Made by a program: the position numbers and the translations under genes. The notes beneath the pieces are model-generated. The model was not told the DNA's origin. It did not search any database and worked only from the letters and a program-made list of their open reading frames with translations. A DNA stretch of 64,000 bases from the NCBI GenBank assembly GCA_016124955.1, contig WGMR01000003.1:62001-126000 (forward strand). The letters run 5' to 3'. Positions 28,095 to 38,134 of the stretch are shown piece after piece. Positions within the stretch are counted from its first letter, which is position 1. The number at the start of each line of letters is the position of its first letter. Origin of the DNA: Alphaproteobacteria bacterium (GTDB lineage: Bacteria > Pseudomonadota > Alphaproteobacteria > UBA9219 > RFNS01).

Positions 28095-29168
28095 GTGAAA
28101 AAAATACTGGTTACGGGCGCTGTAGGCTTTATCGGTTCCGCTTTTTGCCGCTACGTCTTGCAAAACAATCTGGCCGAGATTGTCGGCGTCGATAAAATGA
28201 CCTATGCGGCAAGCCCGCGTACGCTGGAAGACCTGCAGAAATTTCCCGGCTTCCAGTTCTGCAAGCTCGATATTACGGATGCGGCCATCGTGAATGTCAT
28301 GGAAACAACGGCGCCGGACGCTGTTATCCATTTTGCCGCAGAAACGCACGTCGATCGTTCCATCGATAGTTCAGGCGCTTTTATCCATACCAACCTGATC
28401 GGCACCTATGTGCTGCTTGAAGCCAGCCGCGTATATTTGGCCAGTCTGCCGCCAGAAAAGCAGGAAAGATTCCGCTTCCATAATGTTTCGACCGACGAAG
28501 TTTACGGTTCGCTCGGGAAGGATGGCGCTTTCAGCGAAACGACCCCCTATGCGCCGAATTCTCCTTATTCCGCCAGCAAAGCGGGCGCCGATCATCTCGT
28601 GCGCGCCTGGTACCAGACCTATGGCTTGCCGACCATAATCAGCAATTGTTCCAACAATTACGGGCCCTACCAGTTCCCGGAAAAGCTGATCCCCAACATG
28701 ATCACCAAGGCGCTGCGGGGCGAAAAGCTTCCCGTGTACGGCAAGGGCGATAATGTGCGTGACTGGCTTTATGTCGATGACCATGCCGAAGCACTGTGGC
28801 TCGTGCTGACGCGCGGCAGACTTGGCGAGAAATATATGATCGGCGGCGACGGGGAAAAAACAAACCTCGATCTGGTGAAGCAGCTTTGCACGCTTTTGGA
28901 TGAAAAGCTGCCGGACGCAGCGCATCGCCCGCACGAAGGATTGATCGAATTCGTGACCGACCGGCCGGGCCACGACAAGCGCTATGCGACCGATATCACC
29001 AAGATGAACAACGAACTGGGCTGGAAGCCCAAGATCATGCTGCCTGAAGGGCTTGCAAAAACGGTCGATTGGTATCTCGGTAACCGCATATGGTGGGAAG
29101 ATATCCATGGCCGGCAGTATGCCGGCGAACGTTTGGGTCAGACCGCAGCAGCGACCTCGGCCAGCTAA
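28095..29168 (+). CDS. rfbB: dTDP-glucose 4,6-dehydratase
   Basis: The second enzyme of the dTDP-rhamnose pathway is an extended short-chain dehydrogenase of 357 residues. It shows the NAD-binding GAVGFIGSAF, HFAAETHVDRSI, STDEVYGSLG, the catalytic YSASK and NNYGPYQFPEKLIP. The GTG at 28095, preceded by GGAGG, is the start, although the frame is open further upstream within rfbC. It ends in TAATG, shared with rfbD. Confidence 0.96.
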   Translation: MKKILVTGAVGFIGSAFCRYVLQNNLAEIVGVDKMTYAASPRTLEDLQKFPGFQFCKLDITDAAIVNVMETTAPDAVIHFAAETHVDRSIDSSGAFIHTNLIGTYVLLEASRVYLASLPPEKQERFRFHNVSTDEVYGSLGKDGAFSETTPYAPNSPYSASKAGADHLVRAWYQTYGLPTIISNCSNNYGPYQFPEKLIPNMITKALRGEKLPVYGKGDNVRDWLYVDDHAEALWLVLTRGRLGEKYMIGGDGEKTNLDLVKQLCTLLDEKLPDAAHRPHEGLIEFVTDRPGHDKRYATDITKMNNELGWKPKIMLPEGLAKTVDWYLGNRIWWEDIHGRQYAGERLGQTAAATSAS

Positions 29169-30082
29169 TGGCCGAGCTTCGTAAAAGCGTTTTGCTTCTG
29201 GGCGCCAATGGCCAGACCGGGCAAGCTGTACGCAACGCCCCGATACCCAAAGATTGGCAGCTGCATAGCTGGGGCCGTAGTGAACTTGATATCGCCAAGG
29301 AAAAAGATGTCTTTGCCCGTATTCCCGAACTTCGCCCGGATATCGTGATCAACTGTGCCGCCATGACGAATGTCGATGCCTGCGAACGGGACGAAGAAAG
29401 CGCGCGTGAAGTTAATTTTCTCGGGCCCGCAAATATCGCCGTGGCATGCGCCGCGAACGACATACCCGTCATCCATATTTCAACCGATTATGTTTTTGAT
29501 GGCACAAAACAGACGCCTTATGTGGAAACCGATGAGCCGCATGCGATCAACACTTACGGCTTTAATAAAATGCTTGGCGAGGATGCCGTGCGCGGCGAGC
29601 TGGCGTGGCACGTGATTTTGCGCGTTTCATGGGTCATGAGCGCGTACGGCGAAAATGTGCTTACGAAGCTGTTTGGTATTTTGCAAAAGCAGCCGGAAGT
29701 GAAAATGGTGGCCGATCAATCCACCTGTCCTACCCCGGCTGATAGCCTGGCGCGGGCGATTATCCATATCGGGCAGCAAATATTTTCGGGCAAAAGTAAT
29801 GGCTTCGGTACATTCCATTTCGCCGGAACGCCTGCGATTTCCCGCTTTGAGTTTGCCCGGTATGTTGCTGGGTTACTTGAAGCCACGCATGGCATCAAGA
29901 TGCCGCCGATTCTGCCCTGCAAGAGCGATGAATTTCCATCCCCGGCCAAAAGACCGCCCATGACGGCGCTGGATTGCAGCAAGATTGAAAAAGTCTATGG
30001 CATTGCCGCTCCCGCATGGCAGAATGAAGTTGCCAGCGCGGTAGCATCGCTCGTTAAAAACCAACCGAAACAGGTGGCATGA
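29168..30082 (+). CDS. rfbD: dTDP-4-dehydrorhamnose reductase
   Basis: The last enzyme of the pathway reduces the keto sugar to dTDP-L-rhamnose with NAD(P)H. The 304-residue protein has [35 protein letters not shown], the catalytic Tyr/Lys in YGFNKMLGE, and [13 protein letters not shown]. The ATG shares a base with the rfbB stop codon; the open frame upstream lies inside rfbB and is not used. Confidence 0.94.
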   Translation: MAELRKSVLLLGANGQTGQAVRNAPIPKDWQLHSWGRSELDIAKEKDVFARIPELRPDIVINCAAMTNVDACERDEESAREVNFLGPANIAVACAANDIPVIHISTDYVFDGTKQTPYVETDEPHAINTYGFNKMLGEDAVRGELAWHVILRVSWVMSAYGENVLTKLFGILQKQPEVKMVADQSTCPTPADSLARAIIHIGQQIFSGKSNGFGTFHFAGTPAISRFEFARYVAGLLEATHGIKMPPILPCKSDEFPSPAKRPPMTALDCSKIEKVYGIAAPAWQNEVASAVASLVKNQPKQVA

Positions 30083-30083
30083 T

Positions 30084-30956
30084 ATGAAGGGCATCATTCT
30101 TGCGGGCGGCAGCGGCACGCGCCTCTATCCCGCCACGAAGGCAATCAGCAAACAGCTGATGCCGGTTTATGACAAGCCCATGATCTACTACCCGGTTTCA
30201 ACCATGATGCTCGCGGGTATTCGCGATATCATGATTATCAGCACGCCGCGCGATGTGCCATTGTTCCAAGGTTTGCTGGGTGACGGGAACCAGTGGGGCG
30301 TAAACTTCAGCTATGCAGTGCAAGAACAACCGCGCGGGCTGGCCGATGCCTTTATTATCGGTAAAAAATTTATCGGCGGCAGCAACGTCGCCATGATCCT
30401 CGGCGATAATCTGTATTACGGTCAGGGTCTTGGCGAGCTAGTAAAAAGGGCGGCATCGCGCCCAACCGGCGCGACCGTTTTCGGGTACCGCGTTTCGGAC
30501 CCTGAACGTTACGGCGTGGTTGCCTACAACAAGCAGCGCGAACCGATCGACATCATAGAAAAGCCGAAAAACCCGCCTTCGAACTGGGCAGTCACCGGCA
30601 TGTATTTCTATGACAACAATGTTATTAATGTTGCCGAAAATCTTAAACCTTCGCCGCGCGGTGAAATCGAAATTACGGACGTGAACAAACACTACCTTGC
30701 GAAGAAGCAGCTTGATGTCATCCAGCTTGGCCGCGGTTATGCATGGCTCGATACCGGCACGCATGAATCGCTTGATAATGCGGCGGAATTTGTACGCATC
30801 GTGGAACAGCGGCAAGGCCTTAAAATCGGTTGCCCTGAGGAAATCGCCTTTAATCTTGACTATATCGGCACGAAGGAAATCCTGAAGATTGCCGATGAAA
30901 TGGGCAAAACCGGCTACGGCGATTATCTGCGCCGTTTGGCTGAGTCAGAGCGCTAG
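30084..30956 (+). CDS. rfbA: Glucose-1-phosphate thymidylyltransferase
   Basis: The first enzyme of dTDP-rhamnose synthesis makes dTDP-glucose. The 290-residue nucleotidyltransferase begins with [18 protein letters not shown], followed by [15 protein letters not shown], the metal-binding GDNLYYGQG and the C-terminal [13 protein letters not shown]. It follows rfbD by one base, completing the compact rfbC-B-D-A order. Confidence 0.97.
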   Translation: MKGIILAGGSGTRLYPATKAISKQLMPVYDKPMIYYPVSTMMLAGIRDIMIISTPRDVPLFQGLLGDGNQWGVNFSYAVQEQPRGLADAFIIGKKFIGGSNVAMILGDNLYYGQGLGELVKRAASRPTGATVFGYRVSDPERYGVVAYNKQREPIDIIEKPKNPPSNWAVTGMYFYDNNVINVAENLKPSPRGEIEITDVNKHYLAKKQLDVIQLGRGYAWLDTGTHESLDNAAEFVRIVEQRQGLKIGCPEEIAFNLDYIGTKEILKIADEMGKTGYGDYLRRLAESER

Positions 30957-30961
30957 CGAAC

Positions 30962-32002
30962 ATGGCCGGGCTTTTTAGCATCGTCCCTGCGTGGGATGCG
31001 GGCCTGTTTCTTGTGCTCGGGTTTTTTGTGTCATTTCTGATTTCATGGAAATTGATCGAAGTGCTGCGCAAGCATGGTGCGGTCGATAAGCCGGGAGAAC
31101 GCAGCATGCATACCGCCCCCGTGCCGCGCGGCGCGGGGATCGCGATTGTCACCGTGATGGTCGCTGCCCTTATATGGATGGTTTTCAAATCCGGCTACGA
31201 TACCGTGGCCATTTGCTTGCTGGCCGGCACGTCGCTTGTTGCCGTTGTTTCGCTGCTTGATGATATTAAAACATTGCCGCCCGCGCTGCGCCTTGCCGCT
31301 CACATTACAGCGACCGCGGCTGTTGTTTATGTGATACCGCCGGATCAAAGCATAACCGGCGGCATGCTTCATCTGGCGCTGGAACGCACGCTGATCGTCA
31401 TCATCTGGGCCGGTTACATGAACATATACAATTTTATGGATGGAATTGACGGCATAACGGGCGTTGAGACAATCACCATAGCGCTCGGGACCTTGCTGTT
31501 GCTTGGCGGCATGGCGTTTAACGATCACGGATTGCTTGCCGTTGTGTGTCTGGCGCTGATTGGTTCTTGCTTCGGATTTCTTTGTCTTAACTGGCATCCG
31601 GCAAAAATATTCATGGGTGATGTGGGCAGTGTGTCGTGTGGCTATATCACCGGCTATTTTCTCCTTGTTTTATTGCATACATCGCACTGGTATGTGGCGG
31701 CGATCCTGCCGCTCTATTACCTTGCCGATGGCGGCATCACGCTTGTGCGCCGCTTGCTGCGCGGCGAAAAAATCTGGCTTCCGCACCGCCAGCACTTTTA
31801 TCAAAAGGCCGCGCTGGCCGTTGGCCATGACACGGTCGTGAAATGGATCATGACGGCGAATATTCTGCTGGTTTTATCTGCGGTTCTTGTGGTTTTGCAT
31901 GGTCCGTGGGCTGCCTTGCTGGCCGCTGCTGTTGTGGCTACATTGTTGTGGAAAATGCATAGCGCCGCAAAGCAGCCGGCAACACACCAAAACAAGGCGT
32001 AA
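30962..32002 (+). CDS. Polyprenyl-phosphate glycosyl-1-phosphate transferase (WecA/WbpL-like)
   Basis: This 346-residue polytopic membrane enzyme with about ten helices begins O-antigen or related glycan assembly by placing a sugar-1-phosphate on undecaprenyl phosphate. Marks are VDKPGERSMHTAPVPRGAGI, the metal-binding DDIKTLPP, NIYNFMDGIDGITG, KIFMGDVGS and the cytoplasmic HRQHFYQKA. It follows rfbA by 5 bp and precedes a WbpM/PglF-like dehydratase; WbpL and WbpM work together in Pseudomonas, so the first sugar may be a 6-deoxy amino sugar. That substrate is inferred. Confidence 0.9.
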   Translation: MAGLFSIVPAWDAGLFLVLGFFVSFLISWKLIEVLRKHGAVDKPGERSMHTAPVPRGAGIAIVTVMVAALIWMVFKSGYDTVAICLLAGTSLVAVVSLLDDIKTLPPALRLAAHITATAAVVYVIPPDQSITGGMLHLALERTLIVIIWAGYMNIYNFMDGIDGITGVETITIALGTLLLLGGMAFNDHGLLAVVCLALIGSCFGFLCLNWHPAKIFMGDVGSVSCGYITGYFLLVLLHTSHWYVAAILPLYYLADGGITLVRRLLRGEKIWLPHRQHFYQKAALAVGHDTVVKWIMTANILLVLSAVLVVLHGPWAALLAAAVVATLLWKMHSAAKQPATHQNKA

Positions 32003-32011
32003 ACCGGGCCC

Positions 32012-33919
32012 ATGCCACGTTGGACCAAAACTTTATTTGCCTTCAGCCACGATCTGGCAGCATCCTGCGTAGCCTTTTGTGTTGCGCTTTACCTGCGCCT
32101 TGGCGATCTTGCGCTCGACCTGCCGCGCGAAATGTTGATCGCAAACCTCGCGCTTTTCGTCGCGACTTGCGGCGTGGTATTTCTGGCCAGCGGCTTGTAC
32201 CGTGGCATATGGGCCTATGCTTCGGTGCGCGATCTGGGGGCCATCCTGCGCGCCGCCACTATTGCCACAGCGTTGTATATGGCCGCATCCTTTCTGCTCA
32301 CCCGCCTTGAATCCATTCCGCGCTCGACGCCCGTTATCACATGGTTTGTTTTGCTGGCCTTTCTGTGCGGTTCCCGGCTTTTTTACCGCATGCTGCGCGA
32401 AGGCAGGCTTATATCGCTCTGGAACAATGCAGGAGGCGGGCGCACGCCCGTGCTCTTGCTTGGCGCGGGCGACGAGGCGGATTTGTTCATGCGCGCGCTG
32501 GCTTCGAACCCCTATGCCGCATATGAAGTTGTCGGTGTGATCGCGGAAAACGAAAAACGCGTTGGGCGCGAGCTGCATTCCGTCAGCATTATGGGGACGG
32601 CGCGCGACTTGCCGGATATTATGAACCGTCTTCGCGCCAGAGGGCGTGCACCGACGCGGCTGATCATGACGCGGCCGCGCGCCAGCCTTGATGCCGTATT
32701 CGCCGAAAATCTTCTGGAACAAGCCAGCGCGCTTGGGCTTAGCATTTCGCGGCTGCCCGCCATGACCAATCTGCATGAAAACATTCTTGAAAACGGCGGA
32801 CAGGTGAAGGATCAGCCTATTGCGATCGAAGACCTGCTCGGCCGCCCGGAAACGGTTCTGAACCGGGAGGCGATCGAAGCCCTGGTGAAAGGCAAGCGCG
32901 CGCTGGTGACCGGTGCGGGCGGAACCATAGGTTCCGAACTTGCCCGGCAAATTGCCGCACTTGGGCCAAGCCACCTTACGCTCGTGGAGTTAGGGGAATT
33001 CAACCTCTACACCATTACGATGGAGATGCGGGAAAGGTTCCCCGACCTTAAATTCACGCCGCTGCTTGCCGATATACGCGACCAGGTTCGCATCAAGCAG
33101 GTTTTCCAGCAGGAAAAGCCGGAAATCGTGTTCCACGCGGCCGCGCTCAAGCACGTGCCGATCGCAGAGGAAAATGTACGGGAAACCGTGCTGACCAACG
33201 TGCACGGCACGCGCGTGGTGGCAGATTGCGCCGCCGAGGCCGGCGTTTCGGCGATGGTCCTGATATCGACCGACAAAGCGGTCAACCCCACCAGCGTGAT
33301 GGGGGCAACCAAGCGTGCCGCCGAAATTTATGCGCAAACGCTGGAATTGGCTAACAGCCCAACGCGCTATCTCGCGGTGCGTTTCGGCAATGTGCTTGGT
33401 TCAACGGGTTCCGTTGTTCCGCGTTTCAAGGAACAGCTTGGCAAGGGCGGCCCGCTTACGGTCACCCACCCTGACATGACACGCTATTTTATGACCGTGC
33501 GTGAAGCGGTTGAACTTGTGCTGCAGGCATCGGCAATGGCCATGCTGCCGGGCGGCGAGCGCGGTAATATTCTGGTGCTGGATATGGGCAAGCCGGTGAA
33601 AATCGTGGATCTTGCGCGGCAAATGATCCGCCTTGCCGGCTTGCGGCCCGAAATGGATATCAAGATTGTCTATACCGGCCTGCGTCCCGGCGAAAAGATG
33701 CATGAGGAGCTTTATTCGCAGCAAGAACAGCTTCGTCCCTCCGCCGCCGATGGCGTTAACCTGCTTGCTCCGCAGGCGCAGGATATCGGGGCCGTGAATG
33801 CCGCGGTTACCGAACTTGTCCGCGCTGCGCAGGCGGGCGGAGAGGAAGCCTCGTTGCGCGGCATGATAAGCCGTCTGGTACCCGAATTTAACCATGACAA
33901 AAAGAGCACGGCGGCGTAG
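32012..33919 (+). CDS. UDP-sugar 4,6-dehydratase, WbpM/PglF/CapD family
   Basis: The 635-residue protein has four N-terminal membrane helices (about residues 10-115), a CoA-binding-like Rossmann region (PVLLLGAGDEADL), and a C-terminal SDR dehydratase domain with VTGAGGTIGSELARQI, HAAALKHVPIAEEN and the Ser-Met-Lys style active site (STDK, then VMGATKR), where Met replaces the usual Tyr. Family members convert UDP-GlcNAc to its 4-keto-6-deoxy form. It is the last gene of the rhamnose/polysaccharide operon. Confidence 0.92.
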   Translation: MPRWTKTLFAFSHDLAASCVAFCVALYLRLGDLALDLPREMLIANLALFVATCGVVFLASGLYRGIWAYASVRDLGAILRAATIATALYMAASFLLTRLESIPRSTPVITWFVLLAFLCGSRLFYRMLREGRLISLWNNAGGGRTPVLLLGAGDEADLFMRALASNPYAAYEVVGVIAENEKRVGRELHSVSIMGTARDLPDIMNRLRARGRAPTRLIMTRPRASLDAVFAENLLEQASALGLSISRLPAMTNLHENILENGGQVKDQPIAIEDLLGRPETVLNREAIEALVKGKRALVTGAGGTIGSELARQIAALGPSHLTLVELGEFNLYTITMEMRERFPDLKFTPLLADIRDQVRIKQVFQQEKPEIVFHAAALKHVPIAEENVRETVLTNVHGTRVVADCAAEAGVSAMVLISTDKAVNPTSVMGATKRAAEIYAQTLELANSPTRYLAVRFGNVLGSTGSVVPRFKEQLGKGGPLTVTHPDMTRYFMTVREAVELVLQASAMAMLPGGERGNILVLDMGKPVKIVDLARQMIRLAGLRPEMDIKIVYTGLRPGEKMHEELYSQQEQLRPSAADGVNLLAPQAQDIGAVNAAVTELVRAAQAGGEEASLRGMISRLVPEFNHDKKSTAA

Positions 33920-33960
33920 AAGCACTCGTCAAACATTTAATTTCTAGATTTATCCGGGCT

Positions 33961-33966
33961 TATAAT
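33961..33966 (+). promoter_or_regulatory. Consensus -10 box before a small ORF
   Basis: TATAAT lies 5 bases before the ATG at 33972, with only an AT-rich -35 region (near 33938). Transcription would begin at about the first base of that ORF, so it is either leaderless or translated from the later ATG at 34113. Confidence 0.35.
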
Positions 33967-33971
33967 TTTCG

Positions 33972-34208
33972 ATGTCATATATCGCGCAACAATTTTTTCG
34001 TGCCGGTCGCACCACAAACGCCAAATTTGGTGAAGGGCCGCTTGATCCAACGACTATATTTGGAAAGGGCTCCAGGATCGTTTCAGCGAACGCAACCAAT
34101 GGCCGCGTAAGCATGAAAATATGGGTGCCTGCGCTCGGTTTCGTTATACTTATCTTTGGAGCAACGGCTGCACTTGCGGGCGTGCCAATACCGTTCGTTC
34201 CACACTAG
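33972..34208 (+). CDS. Small single-span membrane or exported protein, unknown
   Basis: The open frame encodes 78 residues. The last 31 (from the ATG at 34113) form a leader-like peptide: MKIWVPALGFVILIFG followed by ATAALAG and a short tail, which could be a signal peptide or membrane helix. The first part is polar and matches nothing I know. The TAG stop is shared with the convergent nlpD-like gene (CTAG). Low certainty: no good ribosome binding site at either start. Confidence 0.4.
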   Translation: MSYIAQQFFRAGRTTNAKFGEGPLDPTTIFGKGSRIVSANATNGRVSMKIWVPALGFVILIFGATAALAGVPIPFVPH

Positions 34209-35251
34209 CGCCCACGCAGGTACGGTTCCGGGTCGATGGGTTTGCCGCCCTGCCTGATCTCGAAATGCAGCTGGGGCGAGCTGACACCGCCGCTGGTGCC
34301 CACGGTGCCGATCATATCGCCCTGCGCCACCACGGCATCGCGCTCAACCAGCATGCGCTCCAGATGGGCATAGGCGGTGATCCAGCCACCTTCATGTCGA
34401 ATAAGAACAAGGTTCCCGAACCCCTTCATTTCATTGCCGGCATAGACAACTGTTCCATTGGCGGCAGCCGTCACGGGCGCACTGCGCGGCGCAGCTATAT
34501 TGATGCCGTCATTGTTAAGCCCCTGCCCCTTCGGGCCGTAACCTGAAAGCACAGGGCCGCTGACGGGCCATGTAAAGCTGGGCGCGCCGCTGGGCAGCGC
34601 CACGGCCTGGGAAGGGGGCGCAATGCTGGCCACCTGCTGCTGATCGGCCTGATATTGGGAATAGCTGGGCGGCGATATTTCTTGCGCTGAAATGCCAAGC
34701 TTGGAAGCTTCGGGTGAAGGCGTGCCATTCGCGTAGCTGTTCGCGTAATAGCCGGTGTTGGCCGGCGGCGGGACCGAAGGGTTATAGCCTTGGCCATAGG
34801 CCGGATCCTGGAGATATTGCCCGGCCTGCGGTGAGCCATAAACATAATTCGGCGCGGCAGGTTGTTGCGGTTGCGGCGCGTAGTAGCCCTCATACCCGCC
34901 CGGTTGTTGCTGCAGTTGCTGAACGGAAACCACATCCACCGGAGCGGCGCCAATTGTCTGGCCATCGTTGGCCGAACGGCTTCCTGCGGGCATGGTCAGC
35001 TGCTGGCCCGCCGTAAGCCGATAGGGTGGCTGCAGCGTGTTAAGCGCGATCACCTCGCGCATCGGCACGTTATATTCGCGCGCGATGCTATAGACCGTAT
35101 CGCCTTTATCGACCGTTACGCTCTGGCCCGGGATGATGAGCGAGGTATCGTAATAATGCACCGGCGTACCGCGGCTGCAGGCGCCGAGCGCGATAACGGC
35201 AGCCGTTGCAAGCAACAGTGTGGCGGGGGAATGGGTGTTCCGTCTGGTCAT
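34205..35251 (-). CDS. LysM/M23 peptidase lipoprotein (NlpD-like)
   Basis: The 348-residue envelope protein has a lipoprotein signal (LGACS, Cys at about residue 25), a LysM domain (VDKGDTVYSIAREYNVP, about 47-90), a long Gln/Pro/Tyr-rich linker (about 110-210), and a C-terminal M23 domain with GYGPKGQGLNNDGINI and LHFEIRQGG. The motif order (N rather than H before DGINI) suggests a degenerate metalloendopeptidase that would activate an amidase, as E. coli NlpD does. It follows serS; surE and pcm, which often lie between, are absent. Confidence 0.9.
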   Translation of the reverse strand: MTRRNTHSPATLLLATAAVIALGACSRGTPVHYYDTSLIIPGQSVTVDKGDTVYSIAREYNVPMREVIALNTLQPPYRLTAGQQLTMPAGSRSANDGQTIGAAPVDVVSVQQLQQQPGGYEGYYAPQPQQPAAPNYVYGSPQAGQYLQDPAYGQGYNPSVPPPANTGYYANSYANGTPSPEASKLGISAQEISPPSYSQYQADQQQVASIAPPSQAVALPSGAPSFTWPVSGPVLSGYGPKGQGLNNDGINIAAPRSAPVTAAANGTVVYAGNEMKGFGNLVLIRHEGGWITAYAHLERMLVERDAVVAQGDMIGTVGTSGGVSSPQLHFEIRQGGKPIDPEPYLRGR

Positions 35252-35253
35252 GT

Positions 35254-36522
35254 TTATCCCGTGATTTTCTGGAGGCCATTCATGTAGGGCTGCAACGCCT
35301 TGGGAATCTCTATGCTGCCGTCAGCTTGCTGGTAATTTTCCATAATGGCAATAAGGCAGCGCCCGATGGCGACGCCGGAGCCATTAAGCGTATGCAGGAA
35401 TTGTGTCGATTTTTCGCCCTTGGCACGATAGCGCGCCTTCATGCGCCGCGCCTGGAAATCCCCGCAATTCGAACAGCTTGAGATTTCGCGGTACGCATCC
35501 TGCCCCGGCAGCCAAACCTCGATATCGTAGGTTTTGCGTGAAGCAAAGCCCATATCGCCGCTGCAAAGCACCATGGTACGGAACGGAAGTTCGAGCCGCT
35601 TCAGGATCGTTTCGGCGCATTCGGTCATGCGTTCATGTTCTTCTTCCGATTGGTCCGGCGTCGTGATGCTCACCATCTCAACCTTATAGAATTGATGCTG
35701 GCGCAGCATGCCGCGCGTATCCTTGCCCGCGGCACCCGCCTCGGCCCTGAAGCAGGGCGTCCGGGCCGTGACACGTACCGGCATATCGGCGGCATCGAAA
35801 ATTTTATCGTAGGCAATGTTGGTGAGCGGCACTTCGGCCGTTGGAATAAGCCAAAGCCCGGTTGTGGTTTTAAACTGGTCGTCAGCGAATTTCGGCAGCT
35901 GCGCTGTTCCGAACATGATTTCGTCGCGCACCATCAGCGGCGGCGAAATTTCGGTGTAACCGAATTCCTGCGTGTGAATATCGAGCATAAAGTTGCCGAG
36001 TGCGCGCTCGAGCAACGCCAGCACACCCTTCAGCATCGTGAACCGCGATCCGGATAGGGTCGCAGCCGTATCGAAGTCCATCAGCTTTAGCGCTTCGCCG
36101 ATTTCATAATGCTGCTTGCTGCCCTTCGCATTGGGCGGTTCGCCAAAGCGCCGGATCTCTTTATTATCCTTCTCATCCTTGCCGTCCGGCACATCGTCAA
36201 AAGGCATGTTGGGCAGGGTTGCGCACAGCTCTTCCAGCTTCGCACCCGCCTGCTTTTCCTGTTCTTCCAAGGCAGAGGCTTTTTCCTTAATGGCGGTAAC
36301 CTCTGCCATCAGCGCTTCGGCCCCCTCGCCCTTGCGCTTGGCCTCGCCAACTTGCTTCGATATTTCGTTGCGCCTGGATTGCAGTTCCTGCAATTCGGTT
36401 TGCAGCTTGCGGCGATCGGTGTCGAGCGCGAGGATATCGCCAGACGCGGGCGGCATGCCACGACGCTTCAGCGCCTTGTCAAAGACAGCGGGATTTTCGC
36501 GGATAAACTTCAAATCGAACAT
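35254..36522 (-). CDS. serS: Seryl-tRNA synthetase
   Basis: The 422-residue class II synthetase charges tRNA-Ser. It has the N-terminal coiled-coil arm (about residues 30-105, [20 protein letters not shown]), the motif 2 region [25 protein letters not shown], and motif 3 [19 protein letters not shown]. It follows tatC by about 50 bp and precedes the NlpD-like gene, the usual alphaproteobacterial order. Confidence 0.97.
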   Translation of the reverse strand: MFDLKFIRENPAVFDKALKRRGMPPASGDILALDTDRRKLQTELQELQSRRNEISKQVGEAKRKGEGAEALMAEVTAIKEKASALEEQEKQAGAKLEELCATLPNMPFDDVPDGKDEKDNKEIRRFGEPPNAKGSKQHYEIGEALKLMDFDTAATLSGSRFTMLKGVLALLERALGNFMLDIHTQEFGYTEISPPLMVRDEIMFGTAQLPKFADDQFKTTTGLWLIPTAEVPLTNIAYDKIFDAADMPVRVTARTPCFRAEAGAAGKDTRGMLRQHQFYKVEMVSITTPDQSEEEHERMTECAETILKRLELPFRTMVLCSGDMGFASRKTYDIEVWLPGQDAYREISSCSNCGDFQARRMKARYRAKGEKSTQFLHTLNGSGVAIGRCLIAIMENYQQADGSIEIPKALQPYMNGLQKITG

Positions 36523-36574
36523 GAATCGGCCCCGGATGGTGTTATTTGCTTATATCGAAGCTTGGGCAGGCGGT

Positions 36575-37354
36575 CTAGGTTGGCGCGCCGGGTTCGCTTT
36601 CACTGCGTGACTTTTCAACCAGCCGGGAAGCGATGATGGCAATTTCATAGAGCAGAAGCAAAGGCACCGCCAGCATGAACTGGCTCAGTATATCCGGGGG
36701 CGTTAGCACGGCGCCCACACAAAACGCCCCCACAATCGCATAGCGCCGTGCCCGGACAAGTGAAGCCACTGTCAGCACGCCCGCGCGGACCAGCAAGACC
36801 AGCAGCACGGGCAGCTGGAAGGAAAGTCCGAAAGCCAGCATGAAGGTCATGGCCAGCGAAAGATATTCATCAACCCTTGCTTCAAGCTGTATCGGTAATC
36901 CGCCATTTATGCCCGGCGTTTCGAAGGACAGAAAGAAATGCCAGGCAACGGGAATAACGAAAAAATAAGCCATCGCCACGCCTGCAATGAACAAAACCGG
37001 TGTCGCGAACATAAAAGGCATAAACGCCTTGCGTTCATGCGCATAAAGCCCGGGCGCGACGAACAGCCATATCTGCATGGCGATAAAGGGAAAGGCGACC
37101 ATGACCGCGACCCAGAGCGCGAGTTTAACGTATGCCATGAAGGCTTCGGCAAGGCCGGTATATATCAGCCGATGCGTATCGCCCGTTTGCTGCGCCAGGG
37201 GTTCTACCAGAAAGGCATAGATATCCTCGGCGAAGTAATAGCTGGCCAGAAAGGCAACGAGTACAGCAAGCAAGGCCCAGACAAGCCGGTTGCGCAGCTC
37301 TATCAGGTGCGCGAGCAATGGTTGCCGCGTGCTATCGACATTATCCCCGTGCAT
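36575..37354 (-). CDS. tatC: Twin-arginine translocase subunit TatC
   Basis: The membrane receptor for twin-arginine signal peptides has 259 residues and six helices. It starts with LLAHLIELRNRLVWALLAV and has the conserved Glu in the first periplasmic loop region and a cytoplasmic FYV-type segment. The ATG at 37354 shares a base with the tatB stop (TGATG); a TTG just before it is ignored. Confidence 0.95.
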   Translation of the reverse strand: MHGDNVDSTRQPLLAHLIELRNRLVWALLAVLVAFLASYYFAEDIYAFLVEPLAQQTGDTHRLIYTGLAEAFMAYVKLALWVAVMVAFPFIAMQIWLFVAPGLYAHERKAFMPFMFATPVLFIAGVAMAYFFVIPVAWHFFLSFETPGINGGLPIQLEARVDEYLSLAMTFMLAFGLSFQLPVLLVLLVRAGVLTVASLVRARRYAIVGAFCVGAVLTPPDILSQFMLAVPLLLLYEIAIIASRLVEKSRSESEPGAPT

Positions 37355-37605
37355 CAAGCGCCATCCGGCGGTTTGGGCGCACTGTCCTGATCTGGCTTGG
37401 GTTTGCGGCCGGGTTTGTCTTCGAGGCCAAGGTCCGCCTCATAGGCCAGCCGGTCAAGCGCACTGCGCCACGTATTGCGCATTGCCTTGAAACGCCCGGC
37501 CATGCGGCCAAGCTTGTGCATGGCTTCGGGCAACTGCTGCGGGCCTATTGCGACAAGCGCTACGGCCGCGACGATGAACAGCTCAGGCCAACCTATGTTG
37601 AACAT
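37354..37605 (-). CDS. tatB: Twin-arginine translocase subunit TatB
   Basis: The short TatB of 83 residues has an N-terminal helix (MFNIGWPELFIVAAVALVAIGP), the conserved Glu at position 8 and Gly-Pro hinge, then an amphipathic helix and a Pro/Lys/Asp-rich tail. It lies between tatA (15 bp upstream) and tatC. It is shorter than the E. coli protein but normal for alphaproteobacteria. Confidence 0.93.
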   Translation of the reverse strand: MFNIGWPELFIVAAVALVAIGPQQLPEAMHKLGRMAGRFKAMRNTWRSALDRLAYEADLGLEDKPGRKPKPDQDSAPKPPDGA

Positions 37606-37620
37606 GGCGGGCCAGCCGGC

Positions 37621-37803
37621 CTATTTATCTTTGTCGGAAGGCGGCAGGTTCTTGGCGGCTTCGTCATCCTTGGCATCGAGCCCGGATTTGAAGCTGCGTA
37701 TGCCCTTGCCGAGGTCACCCATGACGCGCGGCAGCTTGCCCGCGCCGAAAATGATCAGCACGATCGCCAGAACGATAAGGAGTTGCCAGATGCTAATGCC
37801 CAT
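37621..37803 (-). CDS. tatA: Twin-arginine translocase subunit TatA
   Basis: The pore-forming TatA has 60 residues: a single helix ([17 protein letters not shown]), the hinge with [19 protein letters not shown] and an acidic tail. It is the first gene of tatABC-serS. Two small unknown genes lie upstream on the same strand. Confidence 0.95.
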   Translation of the reverse strand: MGISIWQLLIVLAIVLIIFGAGKLPRVMGDLGKGIRSFKSGLDAKDDEAAKNLPPSDKDK

Positions 37804-37872
37804 GAACTTTCCCCCAAGAAACCTTGTGCCGGAAAGTTAATATAGTTTCAGTGGGTTGGCAAATCGCCTGCG

Positions 37873-38109
37873 TTACCGCGGAGAGGCGTGTTCTATGTAC
37901 ACCAGCCTGCCTGCCGCATTGGTGTCATATTGAACGGTCATCGGCTGAAACTTGGTGATGCCCATTACCGCCGCCTGTAATCCGGCGGGCACAAGCATGG
38001 TCGTTGGGTTCGGATCGGTTCCTGACGCGCTGGTGGCGCGTAAGGTCAATTCGTTACCTGCAAAGTTCACGAACCTGAAATGACCCGTGTCAAATTTTGG
38101 CGCTGACAT
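37873..38109 (-). CDS. Small protein of unknown function
   Basis: The 78-residue product starts at an ATG (38109) preceded by AGGGAGA, a good ribosome binding site; the open frame extends a little upstream. No signal peptide or membrane helix is seen. The sequence alternates hydrophobic and polar residues (HFRFVNFAGNELTLRATSA, QYDTNAAGRLVYIEH), suggesting beta strands. It lies 25 bp after another small gene and about 70 bp before tatA. I do not recognise the family. Confidence 0.6.
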   Translation of the reverse strand: MSAPKFDTGHFRFVNFAGNELTLRATSASGTDPNPTTMLVPAGLQAAVMGITKFQPMTVQYDTNAAGRLVYIEHASPR

Positions 38110-38134
38110 TACAATATTCTCCCTGAACGATTGT

